Of a DNA stretch of 64,000 nt, positions 45,201 through 53,323 are shown piece by piece. The notes under the pieces were generated by a model, which searched no databases, had not been told where the DNA came from, and saw nothing but the letters and a program-made list of their open reading frames with translations. A program made the position numbers and the translations under genes. The stretch covers positions 8,359,001-8,423,000 of the forward strand of contig NZ_CP163439.1 of assembly GCF_041052385.1 (NCBI RefSeq), in the 5' to 3' direction. This DNA comes from Streptomyces sp. R28. Its GTDB lineage: Bacteria; Actinomycetota; Actinomycetes; Streptomycetales; Streptomycetaceae. The first letter of the stretch is position 1. Every line of letters starts with the position of its first letter.

Positions 45201-46513
45201 GTCTCGCCGTACCGCTGGGCCTGCTTGGTGTCGATGTAGGAGACGTCCTTGCCGGTGTAGATCGGGTTCATGTCGCGCGTCTGCGGGGAGGCCTTGCGGC
45301 CCTCGGCCGCCAGCTCCGCGCGCACGGCCGCGAAGAAGTCCCGGGGGATGCCGCTGATGAAGCGCGGCCAGACGTAGCGGGCGTTCCAGTCCCGGTGGAT
45401 GTCCATCACCCAGCGGCACGGCGGCGCGTAGTCACCGCCGACCGGGAGCAGCACGTTGCGGGTGAGCGCGACCTGCTTGAGCCCCTTGAACAGCTTGAGC
45501 GCGGCCGCCTCCGCCTCCGGCAGGGTCGGCGCGTTGTCGATCGCCCAGCCGGCGCCGTAGTGGTTGACCATGTACGCGGTGAGGATGCCGCGCCCCGAGG
45601 GAGCGATCCAGTCGAACTCCGCCGGGAACTGCATCCGCTGCGGATCCCGCGGCTCCTCACCGAAGACGGAGAGGGTGGGGCCCCACTGGTGGAAGGGCCC
45701 GCGCGCCCACGAACTCGACGTGACCCCCGCGTCCGCCATCAGCCCCGGGAACTGCGGATCGTGCCCGAACGCGTCCAGCTGCCAGGCCGTCTGAGGGGAC
45801 GCCCCGATGATCCCGCGCTGGAAGCCGTCGCCGTACAGGGCGTTGCGTACGGTCGCCTCGGCGCCGGTGAGGTTGGTGTTCGGCTCGTTGTAGGTGCCGC
45901 CCATGATCTCGACGCGGCCCGTGCGGATCAGCTGGCGCAGGAAGGCGCGCTCCTCCGGGAAGGCGTCCCAGTAGGGCTTGAGGTAGTCGACCTCCGCGAG
46001 CACGAAGGTGTACGCCGGGTCGCGCCGGGCCAGGTCGCAGTGCGCCCGCACCAGGCTCATGCCGGACTGGCCGCGCGAGTCGAAGGTGCGGGCGGGCAGT
46101 CCGGTGCCGGCGGGGTCGTCGGCCATGTCCCAGGTCTCGGTGTAGGCGCCCTGGGTGTTCCACCAGACGGGGTCGTAGTGGAAGTGGCTGACCATGAACA
46201 TCGTCCAGCCGGGTTCGGCGGCCGTGAACGCGGCGGAGTGCTCCGCGGTCAGCCCTGGGTCGTCGGTGTCCTCGGCCGTGACCTTGACATGCGTACGGTC
46301 GCCGGGGGGCAGGTCGGTCGTCACCGGTATCTCGGCGCGTACGGTGCCGTCGTCCCCCGCGGTCGCTTCGGCGGAGCCGTGGACGCCCGGCCCCTCGACG
46401 GAGAGCCGGACCGCCCGGCCGGGGGAATGTCCGATCTCGACGGCCACCACCTGGTGCGGCCGGTCCTCGGTACCGACGAAAAGGTCGGTCGACTCCACAG
46501 AGATGACGCGCAT
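42260..46513 (-). CDS. Glycoside hydrolase family 38 alpha-mannosidase
   Basis: 1417 residues from ATG 46513, with GTAGGAG upstream. The GH38 zinc site appears as VSHFHYDPVWW (His-x-His-x-Asp) near residue 107, and the nucleophile Asp is in DAFGHDPQFPGLM near 245. A middle helical part and a large beta domain follow. The last 150 residues are a NEW3/NPCBM-associated beta domain (LHVPPGWSVEPAELPYALG). An N-terminal beta domain of about 95 residues precedes the catalytic part. No signal peptide, so it acts inside the cell on mannosides such as N-glycan fragments. It is coupled to the PPIase-like gene. Confidence 0.9.
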   Translation of the reverse strand: MRVISVESTDLFVGTEDRPHQVVAVEIGHSPGRAVRLSVEGPGVHGSAEATAGDDGTVRAEIPVTTDLPPGDRTHVKVTAEDTDDPGLTAEHSAAFTAAEPGWTMFMVSHFHYDPVWWNTQGAYTETWDMADDPAGTGLPARTFDSRGQSGMSLVRAHCDLARRDPAYTFVLAEVDYLKPYWDAFPEERAFLRQLIRTGRVEIMGGTYNEPNTNLTGAEATVRNALYGDGFQRGIIGASPQTAWQLDAFGHDPQFPGLMADAGVTSSSWARGPFHQWGPTLSVFGEEPRDPQRMQFPAEFDWIAPSGRGILTAYMVNHYGAGWAIDNAPTLPEAEAAALKLFKGLKQVALTRNVLLPVGGDYAPPCRWVMDIHRDWNARYVWPRFISGIPRDFFAAVRAELAAEGRKASPQTRDMNPIYTGKDVSYIDTKQAQRYGETLLADAEAWATLASLVTGHPYPDAALDKAWRQLIYGAHHDAVTGSESDQVYIDLLTGWRELYDLAEAVHADATDALAGRVAQLPGGAPDLVVFNAATWERRDVLAVEDPGLVPLDDTGLPLPAVREDGELRVVVPQVPGMGLKALPLAEGAVPEWTRDEGTTIRNEFYEVTVDPARGGAVSSLRALSEGGRELLRPGDIGNELVVQEEYARHPRFGEGPWHLTPTGTTAARSRDVTADIDVEHSPAGSRLTVRADLGLFRYTQRLTLWKGVDRLDLTTTLDGYDGADRLIRVRWPSDVRGGLPVHEVADAVIGRGFGFVEVDSERFPWTLDNPANTWFGLGSTARVAVADGSGMPLGERSIGVAELVYPSWDDAGELGSALAAALVRVGVTATSTIAGGPRYGDLEVDSNLPDIRIAVGAPERNSVVAEALGWDPAAGRELRRQLAEQGVAAVWVAPRASLREEWVPGADLRDLERLPLLVVAGARPEDDAKAVDALIADLGDAVLRATAAGGGEALPPGDAWDGRSFAVLNRGTPGCVVTSSGDLYMSLMRSCTGWPSGIWVDPPRRTAPDGSAFQLQRWSHTFEYAVVAGAGDWRELRLPQAGHAFNHPLTGRVRRTATEGAALPRRTALLSLEPAGEVLLDALKPAGSPLARGSVAAPDPGRGLVVRVHEVNGRPVRARVRGPREWTDGARADVLERRGEPLAPDAQGALDLDLTGFEVATVLASPGATAEAALSPGSGIAAHEPAQPVPTRYWLHNSGPAPRGNMPVAVYVSPTTLTVADGPVTATVRVSSELTDAPVSGSVGLHVPPGWSVEPAELPYALGPGGFTVAEVTVTPPAGAGPGRHWLAARLRYGGQTYEDVVALDVPEGHTGPTLLTELGVERVTVRRGERARVPVTLRNPTQGPVSGSLWAVSSWGTWAGVTPGCQGFTVAGGEQLESVIEVDGGAIPPGSYWLMVKAGWHGCVAYTRAVELEVTP

Positions 46514-46562
46514 GGGGCTCCTACGAGTGCTCGTGGGGAGCCCCATCCTGGCATCGAGAGGA

Positions 46563-46577
46563 TGATTCAAACAACCA
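46563..46577 (+). promoter_or_regulatory. Candidate RpiR operator 3 (weaker)
   Basis: TGATTCAAACAACCA matches the reference motif at 12 of 15 positions and lies about 50 bp upstream of the GH38 start. It runs into the inverted repeat at 46572-46600. Confidence 0.45.
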
Positions 46578-46600
46578 CCTTCATGTTTCTCAGGTGGTTG
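46572..46600 (-). terminator. Inverted repeat downstream of the RpiR gene, terminator or operator
   Basis: CAACCACCT (46572-46580) and AGGTGGTTG (46592-46600) are perfect 9-bp arms with an 11-nt spacer, 22 bp after the RpiR gene stop. On the minus strand the second arm is followed by TTT, which suits a terminator. The arms also resemble the GGTGGTT half of the operator motif, so a repressor site for the GH38 operon is equally possible. Confidence 0.5.
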
Positions 46601-46621
46601 AGCCATACATGGCGATCGGGC

Positions 46622-47506
46622 TCAGCGGGTCCGGCGGTTCTTCACCGCGTGCTGCGGGGTGATGTGGTCCGTCAGCGCGAGCGAGGCGCTGGCACGCTGG
46701 TAGGAGACCTGGCCGACCCGGACGTAGAGACAGTCGACGATCATCAGCACGGAGTGCCGGCCGCCGATGCTGCCGGTGCGGAAGCTGGTCTCCGAGGTGG
46801 CCGAGATGAGCCGGATGTCGGCGGCCTTGGCCAGCGGTGAACGCGGGTCGGTGGTGATGGCGATGGTGGTGGCGCCCCGCTCCTTGGCCATCTCGAACGG
46901 TTCGAGGGTCTCGCGGGTGGCTCCCGAGTGGGAGATGCCGATGGCCACGTCGGCCGGGGTGAGCAGGGCCGCTGACGTGGCCGCTCCGTGCACCTCGGTC
47001 CAGCCGCGCACCTGACAGCCGATGCGGAACAGCCGTGTCTCCGTCTCCTGGGCCACCGCGCCGCTGCCGCCGACGCCGTACACGTCGATACGGCGGGCGC
47101 GGGCCAGGGCCTGGGCCGCGCGTTCCAGTGCGTCGAGGTCGATCCGGTCGATGGTCTGCTGGATGGCGCGCAGGTCCGCGCCGCCGACGACCTGCACGAC
47201 CCGTTCGAGGCTGTCGTCGGGGGAGATGTCGGGCCCGATCTCGGCGGTGCCCCAGTCGGAGACCTCGCCGCGGCCGCGCTCCTGGGCCAGCTCGATCAGC
47301 AGATGCTGGTAGGAGTCGAGCCCGATGGCCCGGCAGAAGCGGGTCACCGTCGCCTGGGAGGTGCCGGTGCGGCGGCCCAGTTCGGCGGCCGAGCAGTGGG
47401 TGACGGCGGCCGGATCCTCCAGGATCAGCTCGCCGACCTTCCGCAGGGAGCCGGCCAGCCGCGGCAGTTCGGTGCGGATCAGTGTGGTGACGTCCGTCGG
47501 GGGCAT
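46622..47506 (-). CDS. RpiR/MurR-family transcriptional regulator
   Basis: 294 residues from ATG 47506; no clear binding site precedes it. The N-terminal HTH_6 domain contains SAAELGRRTGTSQATVTRFC. The C-terminal SIS domain (about 120-270) has YGVGGSGAVAQETETRLF and IGISHSGATRETLE, the phosphosugar site. RpiR proteins sense sugar phosphates, here perhaps GlcNAc-6-P or MurNAc-6-P. It sits among the glycan genes and is the natural candidate for the shared 15-bp motif found at four promoters. Start and ligand are inference. Confidence 0.9.
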   Translation of the reverse strand: MPPTDVTTLIRTELPRLAGSLRKVGELILEDPAAVTHCSAAELGRRTGTSQATVTRFCRAIGLDSYQHLLIELAQERGRGEVSDWGTAEIGPDISPDDSLERVVQVVGGADLRAIQQTIDRIDLDALERAAQALARARRIDVYGVGGSGAVAQETETRLFRIGCQVRGWTEVHGAATSAALLTPADVAIGISHSGATRETLEPFEMAKERGATTIAITTDPRSPLAKAADIRLISATSETSFRTGSIGGRHSVLMIVDCLYVRVGQVSYQRASASLALTDHITPQHAVKNRRTR

Positions 47507-47641
47507 GGGGAGAAGGTACCAGCCACCGTTCGCACCGCAGGATGAATACCAGGACCGGGAACGCGGCCTTCTCATGCATGCGCTCATTGCCCGTGCCATC
47601 CGGTATGTGATTTATTGATTCATCGATGTAGTCGTATGGGG

Positions 47642-47656
47642 TGGTTCAATCCACCA
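47642..47656 (+). promoter_or_regulatory. Candidate RpiR operator 4
   Basis: TGGTTCAATCCACCA is 13 of 15 identical to the reference copy and lies between the divergent RpiR and UPF0309 genes, ending 15 nt before the UPF0309 GTG. Flanking bases extend it to the imperfect palindrome GGTGGTTCAATCCACC. Confidence 0.6.
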
Positions 47657-47671
47657 GTGGGGAGTGACCGC

Positions 47672-48436
47672 GTGTCCGACGACTCTGTGAGCGCCCAGCG
47701 CTTCGCGCGCGAGAGCCTGGCCGTCCTCGACCGCATTGCCGAGTCCGCCCGCGACGACGTGGCGCGCGCCGCCGAGCTGATCGCCGACTGTGTGCGCGCG
47801 GACGGCGTGATCCAGGCCTTCGGCACCGGCCACTCCCAGGCCATCGTCCTCGAACTCGCCGGACGGGCGGGCGGGTTGGTGCCCACGAACCGGTTGAGCA
47901 TCGCCGACCTCGTCCTGTACGGCGGCGACTCCCCGAGCGTTCTCGACGACCCGCTCCTGGAGCGCCGGGCCGGGGTGGCGGCCCGGCTCTACGACCTCGC
48001 CGCACCCCGCCCCCAGGACCTCTTCGTCGTGATCTCCAACTCCGGCGTCAACAACGTCATCGTGGAGATGGCCCTGCGGGCCAAGGAACACGGCCACCGC
48101 GTCCTCGCCCTCACCTCCCTCACCCACACCCGCGCCGTCCCCGCCGGACACCCCAGCGGCAAGAAGCTCGTCGACCTCGCCGACGTCGTCCTCGACAACG
48201 CGGCCCCGCGCGGCGACGCGCTGCTGGAGCTTCCGGGCGGCGGCGCGGTGTGCGCCCTGTCCACGCTGACCGGCGTGATGCTCGTCCAGATGGCCGTGGC
48301 CGAGGCCTCCGCGCAGCTCCTGGCCGCCGGGGAGCGGCCGCCGGTGTACGTCTCCGCCAATGTGCCGGGCGGCTTCGAGGGCAACCTGGAGCTGGAGAAG
48401 CGGTACGCCGGACGGATCCGGCGCACCGCGAGCTGA
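47672..48436 (+). CDS. SIS-domain sugar isomerase-fold protein (UPF0309)
   Basis: 254 residues from GTG 47672, with GGGGAG about 8 nt upstream. A single SIS domain with AFGTGHSQAIVLELAGRAGG and VVISNSGVNNVIVEMA. UPF0309 proteins are thought to act on phosphorylated amino sugars (isomerase or etherase type) but the reaction is not settled. It is divergent from RpiR. Its stop codon touches that of the convergent GH84 gene with no spacing (TGATCA). Confidence 0.87.
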   Translation: MSDDSVSAQRFARESLAVLDRIAESARDDVARAAELIADCVRADGVIQAFGTGHSQAIVLELAGRAGGLVPTNRLSIADLVLYGGDSPSVLDDPLLERRAGVAARLYDLAAPRPQDLFVVISNSGVNNVIVEMALRAKEHGHRVLALTSLTHTRAVPAGHPSGKKLVDLADVVLDNAAPRGDALLELPGGGAVCALSTLTGVMLVQMAVAEASAQLLAAGERPPVYVSANVPGGFEGNLELEKRYAGRIRRTAS

Positions 48437-51400
48437 TCACTCCACGGGGACCGGCGTCAGCGCCACCGCCAGCGGATAGGCGCCCGTCTTCAGGGGCGCC
48501 CTGGTGCTGCCCGACGCGGTGTCGACCGGTACCAGGGTGTTGCCGTCCGCGGTGGTGACGTAGGCCGTACCGCCGTTCCAGTCCAGGCCGACGTCGAACG
48601 CGGACCTCCCGACCGTGACCTTGGTGCCGGGGGCGCCGGTCACCGTGTCGACCGGCGTGACGTACTCCCCGGTACTGGGGCTGACCCACAGCGTCCGCCC
48701 GTCCGGTGACAGACCCAGCCCGTAGGCCTGGCCCGTGACCAGCAGCGTCGGCTCGGTGTCGTTCGACGCCGTGTCGATCGGAGTCACCGTCGAGCCGCCG
48801 GAGTTGGACACGTACACCGTCCTCCCGTCCGGCGCGGCGACGACGTTGAAGGGGCGGGGACCGACGGGAATGGCCTTGCCGGCCCGTCCGGTGGTGAGGT
48901 CGACGGGGCTGACCGTGTTGTCGTGGATGTTGGCCACGTACAGGGTCTTGCCGTCGGGGGTGATCGCCATGTTCTCGGGTCCGTCACCGACCGGGACGGG
49001 CGGGCCGGCTTTCAGTGTGCCGGTGTCGATCGACTGCACTGTGCCGTCCGTGTAGTTGGCGACCCACAGCGTGCCGCCGTCCGGAGTGAGCGCGAGACCG
49101 GCGGGGACCTTGCCGACGGCGACCGTGGCGGTGACCGCGCCGTCGGCCACGTCGATCACGCTGACCGTGTTCGAGCCCTGGTTGGCGGCGTACGCGGTAC
49201 GCCCGTCCGCGCTCACGACGACCTCGCCGGGGTTGTCGCCGACCGCGATGTCCTTGGTCGTGCCGGTGGCGAGGTCGATGGAACTCACCGACGCGCCACT
49301 GAAGTTGGCGGTCAGGGCGCGGGGAGTGCCGGTGCCGTCGCTGACCCGCACGGGGAGTGCGCGATCGAGGAGGCCGGTGCCGGAGACGACGACGGAGTGG
49401 ACGCCCTGCGTCTTCCCGGTGAGGGTGACGGTGACCGATGCCGGGGTGGTCGCCGTGCCCTCGGAGGGCGTGGCGGTGACGCCGTCGGGCACATCGAGCT
49501 TCCAGGTGACGGTCTTGGCCTGTGCGTCGGACAGGTCGAGGGTGACCGTGGCGGAGGCCCCGGGGGCGAGCGACACCGAGCTGGGGGTGAAGGAGGCGTC
49601 GACGCCGGGGGCGGGTGCGTTCTCCAGCATCGTCGTGTAGAGGAACTGGTCCATCACGCCAGGGGAGACCTGCTCGGGCACGGCGTCCAGTTCCTTGCGC
49701 TCGCCCCTCAGCTCGTTCCAGTACCTGGTGACGGCTTCGGTGTCCCCGTCCTTGTGAGCCAGCAGCAGGTCTACGGCGGTTTCGCCCGCCCCGCCGTAGC
49801 GGCCGAGCTTGTCGAGCCAGGCGGAGGTCTCGTCCAGGAAGCCGGGGTTGTCGAGGCCGGCGCGCAACCGGGCCGGGGTGGCGGCCATGTCGGTGAAGTA
49901 GCTCTTGAGCGTGGCGGCGGCTCGATCGAGGCCGCTGTCGTTCTCGTAGGCCTTGCGGAAGGCGGTGATCAGCCGGGTGAGGGTCGGGGATTCGGTCGTG
50001 TCGAGCTGGGAGGAGTAGTTGTTCTCGGCGAAGATCCGCAGCCATGCGGCGGCGGGCCCCGCGAGATCCCGTACGGACGCGAGGAAGGCGGCCCGCGGGT
50101 CGTACGCGTCCGGGTTCCACAGATAGGCGGCGGAGGTGAACAGCGCGATCCGGCTGGCCTCGCCCTGGACCATCGGGTTGGCGGTCACGCCCCTCGACGC
50201 GCTTGCCACCGCGGGCGCGCGGCCGGTGTAGGGGCCGAGCAGGAGACGGCTGGTGACGTAGTCGTTGACCGGGTAGTTGTCCCAGATCAGGATCGGGTGG
50301 CCGTACACCTCGCGCGCCTGTGCCACCTGCTCCGCGGTGATGGTCGGCGCGATCACCCCGACGCCGGTCCACTCGACGACCACGGACGGGTCGAGCTGCT
50401 CCCGCAGCGCCTTCTTGTACGGGGAGTCGGCGAGGTCGGAGTACTCGGTGGGGACCATCTCCAGGGGTTGAAGGCCGCTGTGCTCGGCGGCGAACTTCCG
50501 CCACACGGTGTTGAGCAGATGCGCCTGCGCAGCACCCGCCGCGCCCCCGCCCGTCCCGAACTTCTCCTCGTCGGCGGCGCAGTTCCACTTGGTGTAGCTG
50601 ATGTCGTCGAGCGGGATCGCGAAGGAGCGGACGCCGATGTCGTACAGCGAGTCGAACTTGGCGGTCAGTGCCTCGATGTCGGCGCCGGAGGAGTAGCAGA
50701 CGGAGAGCCCGGGGGAGAGCGCGTAGGTGAAACGGACGTGGTTGGCGCGGGCCCGGTCGACCAGTTCCTTCAGCTTCGCCAGCTCGGCGGGCGGGTACTC
50801 GTCGCGCCAGCGGGCGCGGAGGTAGTCGTCGTCCTTGGGGGAGTAGACGTAGACGTTCTGTTTCGTCCGGCCGTAGAAGTCCAGTTGGGCGAGGCGTTCG
50901 GCGTGCGACCACGGGGTGCCGTAGAAGCCCTCGATGACGCCGCGCAGTGCGGCGGTGGGCCAGTCGCGGACGGTCACCGCGGGAACCCGGCCCCTGGTGA
51001 CGAGTTGGCGCAGGGTCTGGGCCGCGTAGAAGGTGCCCGTCGGGTCGACGCCGGAGAGGGCGACGAGGGCGCGGCCGTGGGAGCGTCCGGAGGCGAGGAC
51101 ATAACCGCCCGAGGGCAGGCCCGTGGGCGACTTGGCGTGGAGTTTTTGCAACGCCGGCCCGGTGGCGGTGTTCTCGCCGGGGCCGCCGACATAGACCGTG
51201 AGGCCGGCGGCGGGCGGCTGCTCGCCCGCGTTCACAGTGACGATGCGCTCGGCGCCGGCATCGCGCAGCACGGATGTGACGAGGCGTCGGGCGGCGGGAT
51301 CGGTGCCCGGACCGACGACTTCGACGACCCTGTTCGGAACGGTGAGTTGGGCCGAGCCGGTGTGCATGCTCTTGGGGGTCGGCCATACCTCCGGGGTTCG

Positions 51401-51529
51401 GGTGGGGGGCTCGGGGGCGGCGGCCGCGGCCGGTACGGCCGGTGCGCACAGGCCGAGGGTCAGCAGCAGGGCGGCGGTGACCGATATGACCGGGCGCCGT
51501 GGACGTCTGACACGAGGGGGTGGAAGCAC
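48437..51529 (-). CDS. Secreted GH84 beta-N-acetylglucosaminidase with YVTN beta-propeller
   Basis: 1030 residues from GTG 51529, with GGGAGG directly upstream; an earlier GTG 51556 lacks one. A signal peptide (ISVTAALLLTLGLCAPAVPAAA) is followed by a GH84 N-domain and the catalytic barrel: GVIEGFYGTPWSHAER and the adjacent Asp pair in FAIPLDDIS, the hallmark of substrate-assisted GH84 enzymes. A helical domain and an Ig-like domain follow. From about residue 690 six or seven YVTN-type blades (AYAANQGSNTVSVIDVA, LYVANIHDNTVSPVDL) make a propeller. It removes GlcNAc from glycoconjugates outside the cell. The propeller probably binds the substrate or the cell wall. Confidence 0.9.
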   Translation of the reverse strand: MLPPPRVRRPRRPVISVTAALLLTLGLCAPAVPAAAAAPEPPTRTPEVWPTPKSMHTGSAQLTVPNRVVEVVGPGTDPAARRLVTSVLRDAGAERIVTVNAGEQPPAAGLTVYVGGPGENTATGPALQKLHAKSPTGLPSGGYVLASGRSHGRALVALSGVDPTGTFYAAQTLRQLVTRGRVPAVTVRDWPTAALRGVIEGFYGTPWSHAERLAQLDFYGRTKQNVYVYSPKDDDYLRARWRDEYPPAELAKLKELVDRARANHVRFTYALSPGLSVCYSSGADIEALTAKFDSLYDIGVRSFAIPLDDISYTKWNCAADEEKFGTGGGAAGAAQAHLLNTVWRKFAAEHSGLQPLEMVPTEYSDLADSPYKKALREQLDPSVVVEWTGVGVIAPTITAEQVAQAREVYGHPILIWDNYPVNDYVTSRLLLGPYTGRAPAVASASRGVTANPMVQGEASRIALFTSAAYLWNPDAYDPRAAFLASVRDLAGPAAAWLRIFAENNYSSQLDTTESPTLTRLITAFRKAYENDSGLDRAAATLKSYFTDMAATPARLRAGLDNPGFLDETSAWLDKLGRYGGAGETAVDLLLAHKDGDTEAVTRYWNELRGERKELDAVPEQVSPGVMDQFLYTTMLENAPAPGVDASFTPSSVSLAPGASATVTLDLSDAQAKTVTWKLDVPDGVTATPSEGTATTPASVTVTLTGKTQGVHSVVVSGTGLLDRALPVRVSDGTGTPRALTANFSGASVSSIDLATGTTKDIAVGDNPGEVVVSADGRTAYAANQGSNTVSVIDVADGAVTATVAVGKVPAGLALTPDGGTLWVANYTDGTVQSIDTGTLKAGPPVPVGDGPENMAITPDGKTLYVANIHDNTVSPVDLTTGRAGKAIPVGPRPFNVVAAPDGRTVYVSNSGGSTVTPIDTASNDTEPTLLVTGQAYGLGLSPDGRTLWVSPSTGEYVTPVDTVTGAPGTKVTVGRSAFDVGLDWNGGTAYVTTADGNTLVPVDTASGSTRAPLKTGAYPLAVALTPVPVE

Positions 51530-51677
51530 GGGTCCTCCCTGGGTGAATGTATCCACCGGGAGATGCTATGGATGCTGAATGTTTCATTCAATGGGGCCTG
51601 GACATACGCCGCGGAGCAGTCGGGCGCACATGGGCGCACACTGGAAGGGTGCTGTCGGTGCTCAAGGGGGTGTCGAC

Positions 51678-52259
51678 ATGGCGGCGTCGGAGTACACGAG
51701 GGTGCGGCTGTGGCGGTGGCGGCGGAGTCCGCTGCGGCGGCGCAGTGACCTCATCGAGGCCTGGGTCGTGCTGTGCGGATGGGTGTTCGCGCTGGTCGCC
51801 GCGGTGTTCGGGGGCTTGGCGGCGTCGGACGCGGTGGTGCACTCGGCGCAGGAGCAACGGGCCGAGAACCACAAGGTCACGGCCGTACTCGTGAAGGACG
51901 CCGAGGATCCGGGGCCCTCGCGCGTCACCACCGACCATCTCGTGTGGGCCACCGTCCGCTGGACCGAACCGGACGGCTCGACCCGCACCGACGAGGCACG
52001 CGTACCGCCGAAGGCGCAGGCGGGCAGCAAGGTCGAGGTGTGGACGGACCGCAACGGCGCCCTCGCCAACGAGCCGCTGTCCGAGGGCGAGCTGGTGCTG
52101 CACTCGATCGCCGGAGGCGTCCTGGCCGGGGCGGCCACCGCCGGCATCGTGCTGGGGTCCACCTGGGTGGTACGGCTGGGGATGGAGCGGCGGCGGCTGG
52201 AGCAGTGGGCCGCGGAGTGGGAGCGGATGGACACGCCGTGGGGGCGCAAGACGGGCTGA
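51678..52259 (+). CDS. Rv1733c-like membrane protein
   Basis: 193 residues from ATG 51678 (AAGGGGGTGTCG upstream). Basic N-terminus with RRSDLIEAWVVLCGWVFALVA, the pattern of the Rv1733c family, then an extracytoplasmic beta domain of about 85 residues (VWATVRWTEPDGSTRTDEA) and a second helix (GGVLAGAATAGIVLGSTWVV). Function of the family is unknown. It is divergent from GH84 and convergent with the DUF4142 gene. Confidence 0.82.
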   Translation: MAASEYTRVRLWRWRRSPLRRRSDLIEAWVVLCGWVFALVAAVFGGLAASDAVVHSAQEQRAENHKVTAVLVKDAEDPGPSRVTTDHLVWATVRWTEPDGSTRTDEARVPPKAQAGSKVEVWTDRNGALANEPLSEGELVLHSIAGGVLAGAATAGIVLGSTWVVRLGMERRRLEQWAAEWERMDTPWGRKTG

Positions 52260-52279
52260 TGCGACGCCCTACGCGCAGG

Positions 52280-52310
52280 GCGGCGCCCCGGACGCGATCC
52301 GGGGCGCCGC
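52280..52310. terminator. Bidirectional terminator hairpin
   Basis: GCGGCGCCCCGGA and TCCGGGGCGCCGC form a perfect 13-bp stem with loop CGCGA, between convergent genes ending at 52259 and 52316. Confidence 0.85.
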
Positions 52311-52315
52311 TGCTG

Positions 52316-53065
52316 TCACTTGACGTCCGCGCTCGGCAATGCCGTCGGGGACGCGGTGTTCAGGTCCTCCAGGCCCTTGGGGATGGCGAGCGTGAGAACC
52401 GGTGAGCCCGGCTGGGGCGCGGGCGGGGTGAGCTGGTCCTTGGGGAGCTTCGGCGGTGTGGTCTGCTGGAAGTTGTTCGCGTCGAAGTTCACCATGCCGG
52501 TCTTCTCCAGGACCGTCATGTGGTCGAGCACGGTGTCGTTCGCCAGGTCGGCCAGCTGACGGACCAAGGTGTTCTGGGTGGTGCCCCGGATCTTCGCGAT
52601 GACCGGGAAGATCTGCCCGTGCGTCACCCGCATGATCGCGACACCGGTGGCGTCGAACTCCTTCCCCGTCTTGGAGTCCACGGTCGCTACGAACTGCTGC
52701 TGCTGCGGGCTGGCCTGGTTGGGGAGCGTGATGTTCAGCTCGGACGCGATCTTGCGGCAGGCGAGGTCGAGCCGGGCGTGCCCGACCACCAGGTGCTTGC
52801 CGGCCTCCTTCATCTCCGGGGTCGTGCCCCGCTGCATCGCCAACATGCCCAGCGGGTGCTCCCACAGGCCTGCCGCGCGGACCTTGACCACGAAGTCCCG
52901 GTCGGCCTCGGTCAGTGGACCGTACTGCGTGTTGGTGATGACGCGGTCCTGGCTGGCGGAGGTGGTCTCCACGCCCAGCATGGCCGGGTAGGCGAGAGCG
53001 GACAGGGTGAGGATGAGCGCGCCTCCCACGAAGACGGTTCCTACCATGCGGCGCGAGATGGGCAT
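52316..53065 (-). CDS. DUF4142 domain protein, second copy
   Basis: 249 residues from ATG 53065, with AGGAGG and a second G-rich site upstream. One N-terminal helix, then the DUF4142 helices: LTEADRDFVVKVRAAGLWEH, EAGKHLVVGHARLD and RQLADLANDTVLDHMTVLEK. It is clearly paralogous to the protein at 5389-6177 (shared DRDF-KVR-AGLWE and HGQ/HGK-F-V blocks) but with a shorter tail. Exported and membrane-anchored; function unknown. Confidence 0.85.
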   Translation of the reverse strand: MPISRRMVGTVFVGGALILTLSALAYPAMLGVETTSASQDRVITNTQYGPLTEADRDFVVKVRAAGLWEHPLGMLAMQRGTTPEMKEAGKHLVVGHARLDLACRKIASELNITLPNQASPQQQQFVATVDSKTGKEFDATGVAIMRVTHGQIFPVIAKIRGTTQNTLVRQLADLANDTVLDHMTVLEKTGMVNFDANNFQQTTPPKLPKDQLTPPAPQPGSPVLTLAIPKGLEDLNTASPTALPSADVK

Positions 53066-53184
53066 CGTGCCTTGCCTCCTGACGTGAGCTGCTCGGTCCC
53101 CAGGAGGTACGTAGGGAAAGCGCGAAACAATCACCACTGCAGGCAAAAAGATGGGGGCCCGCTGTGCGTCGTGCGTCACATGCG

Positions 53185-53297
53185 GGGTCTTGGCGCAGGT
53201 GGCGCTCGAAGAAGGCCATCGTGGCGTCCGTGGAATCCGGCCGGCACGATCCGAAGGTGTGCCCCTCGCCCGCGTGGGTCCTCGGCCCCCTCACCAA
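53185..53297 (-). pseudogene. Possible remnant of an alpha/beta hydrolase C-terminus
   Basis: The minus strand here reads HAGEGHTFGSCRPDSTDATM then AFFERHLR, which has the look of the last 30 residues of a dienelactone-hydrolase-type enzyme (GEGH with catalytic His, then FFxRHL). No start or core domain is present on either side. It lies in the 339-bp gap between the DUF4142 and SpoIIE genes. The call rests on resemblance alone. Confidence 0.3.
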
Positions 53298-53307
53298 AGG
53301 GATCCGT

Positions 53308-53323
53308 TGTGATGCGCGTCACA
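53308..53323 (+). promoter_or_regulatory. CRP-type palindrome TGTGA-N6-TCACA
   Basis: TGTGATGCGCGTCACA is a perfect match to the CRP-family consensus and lies 82 bp before the SpoIIE-type phosphatase start. Streptomyces Crp is known to use GTG-N6-CAC-like sites. Confidence 0.6.

Noticed and set aside
51575..51600. TGAATGTTTCATTCA palindrome upstream of GH84 as a fifth RpiR site
   Set aside because: It is a palindrome but matches the 15-bp motif poorly, so it was not added to the regulon.
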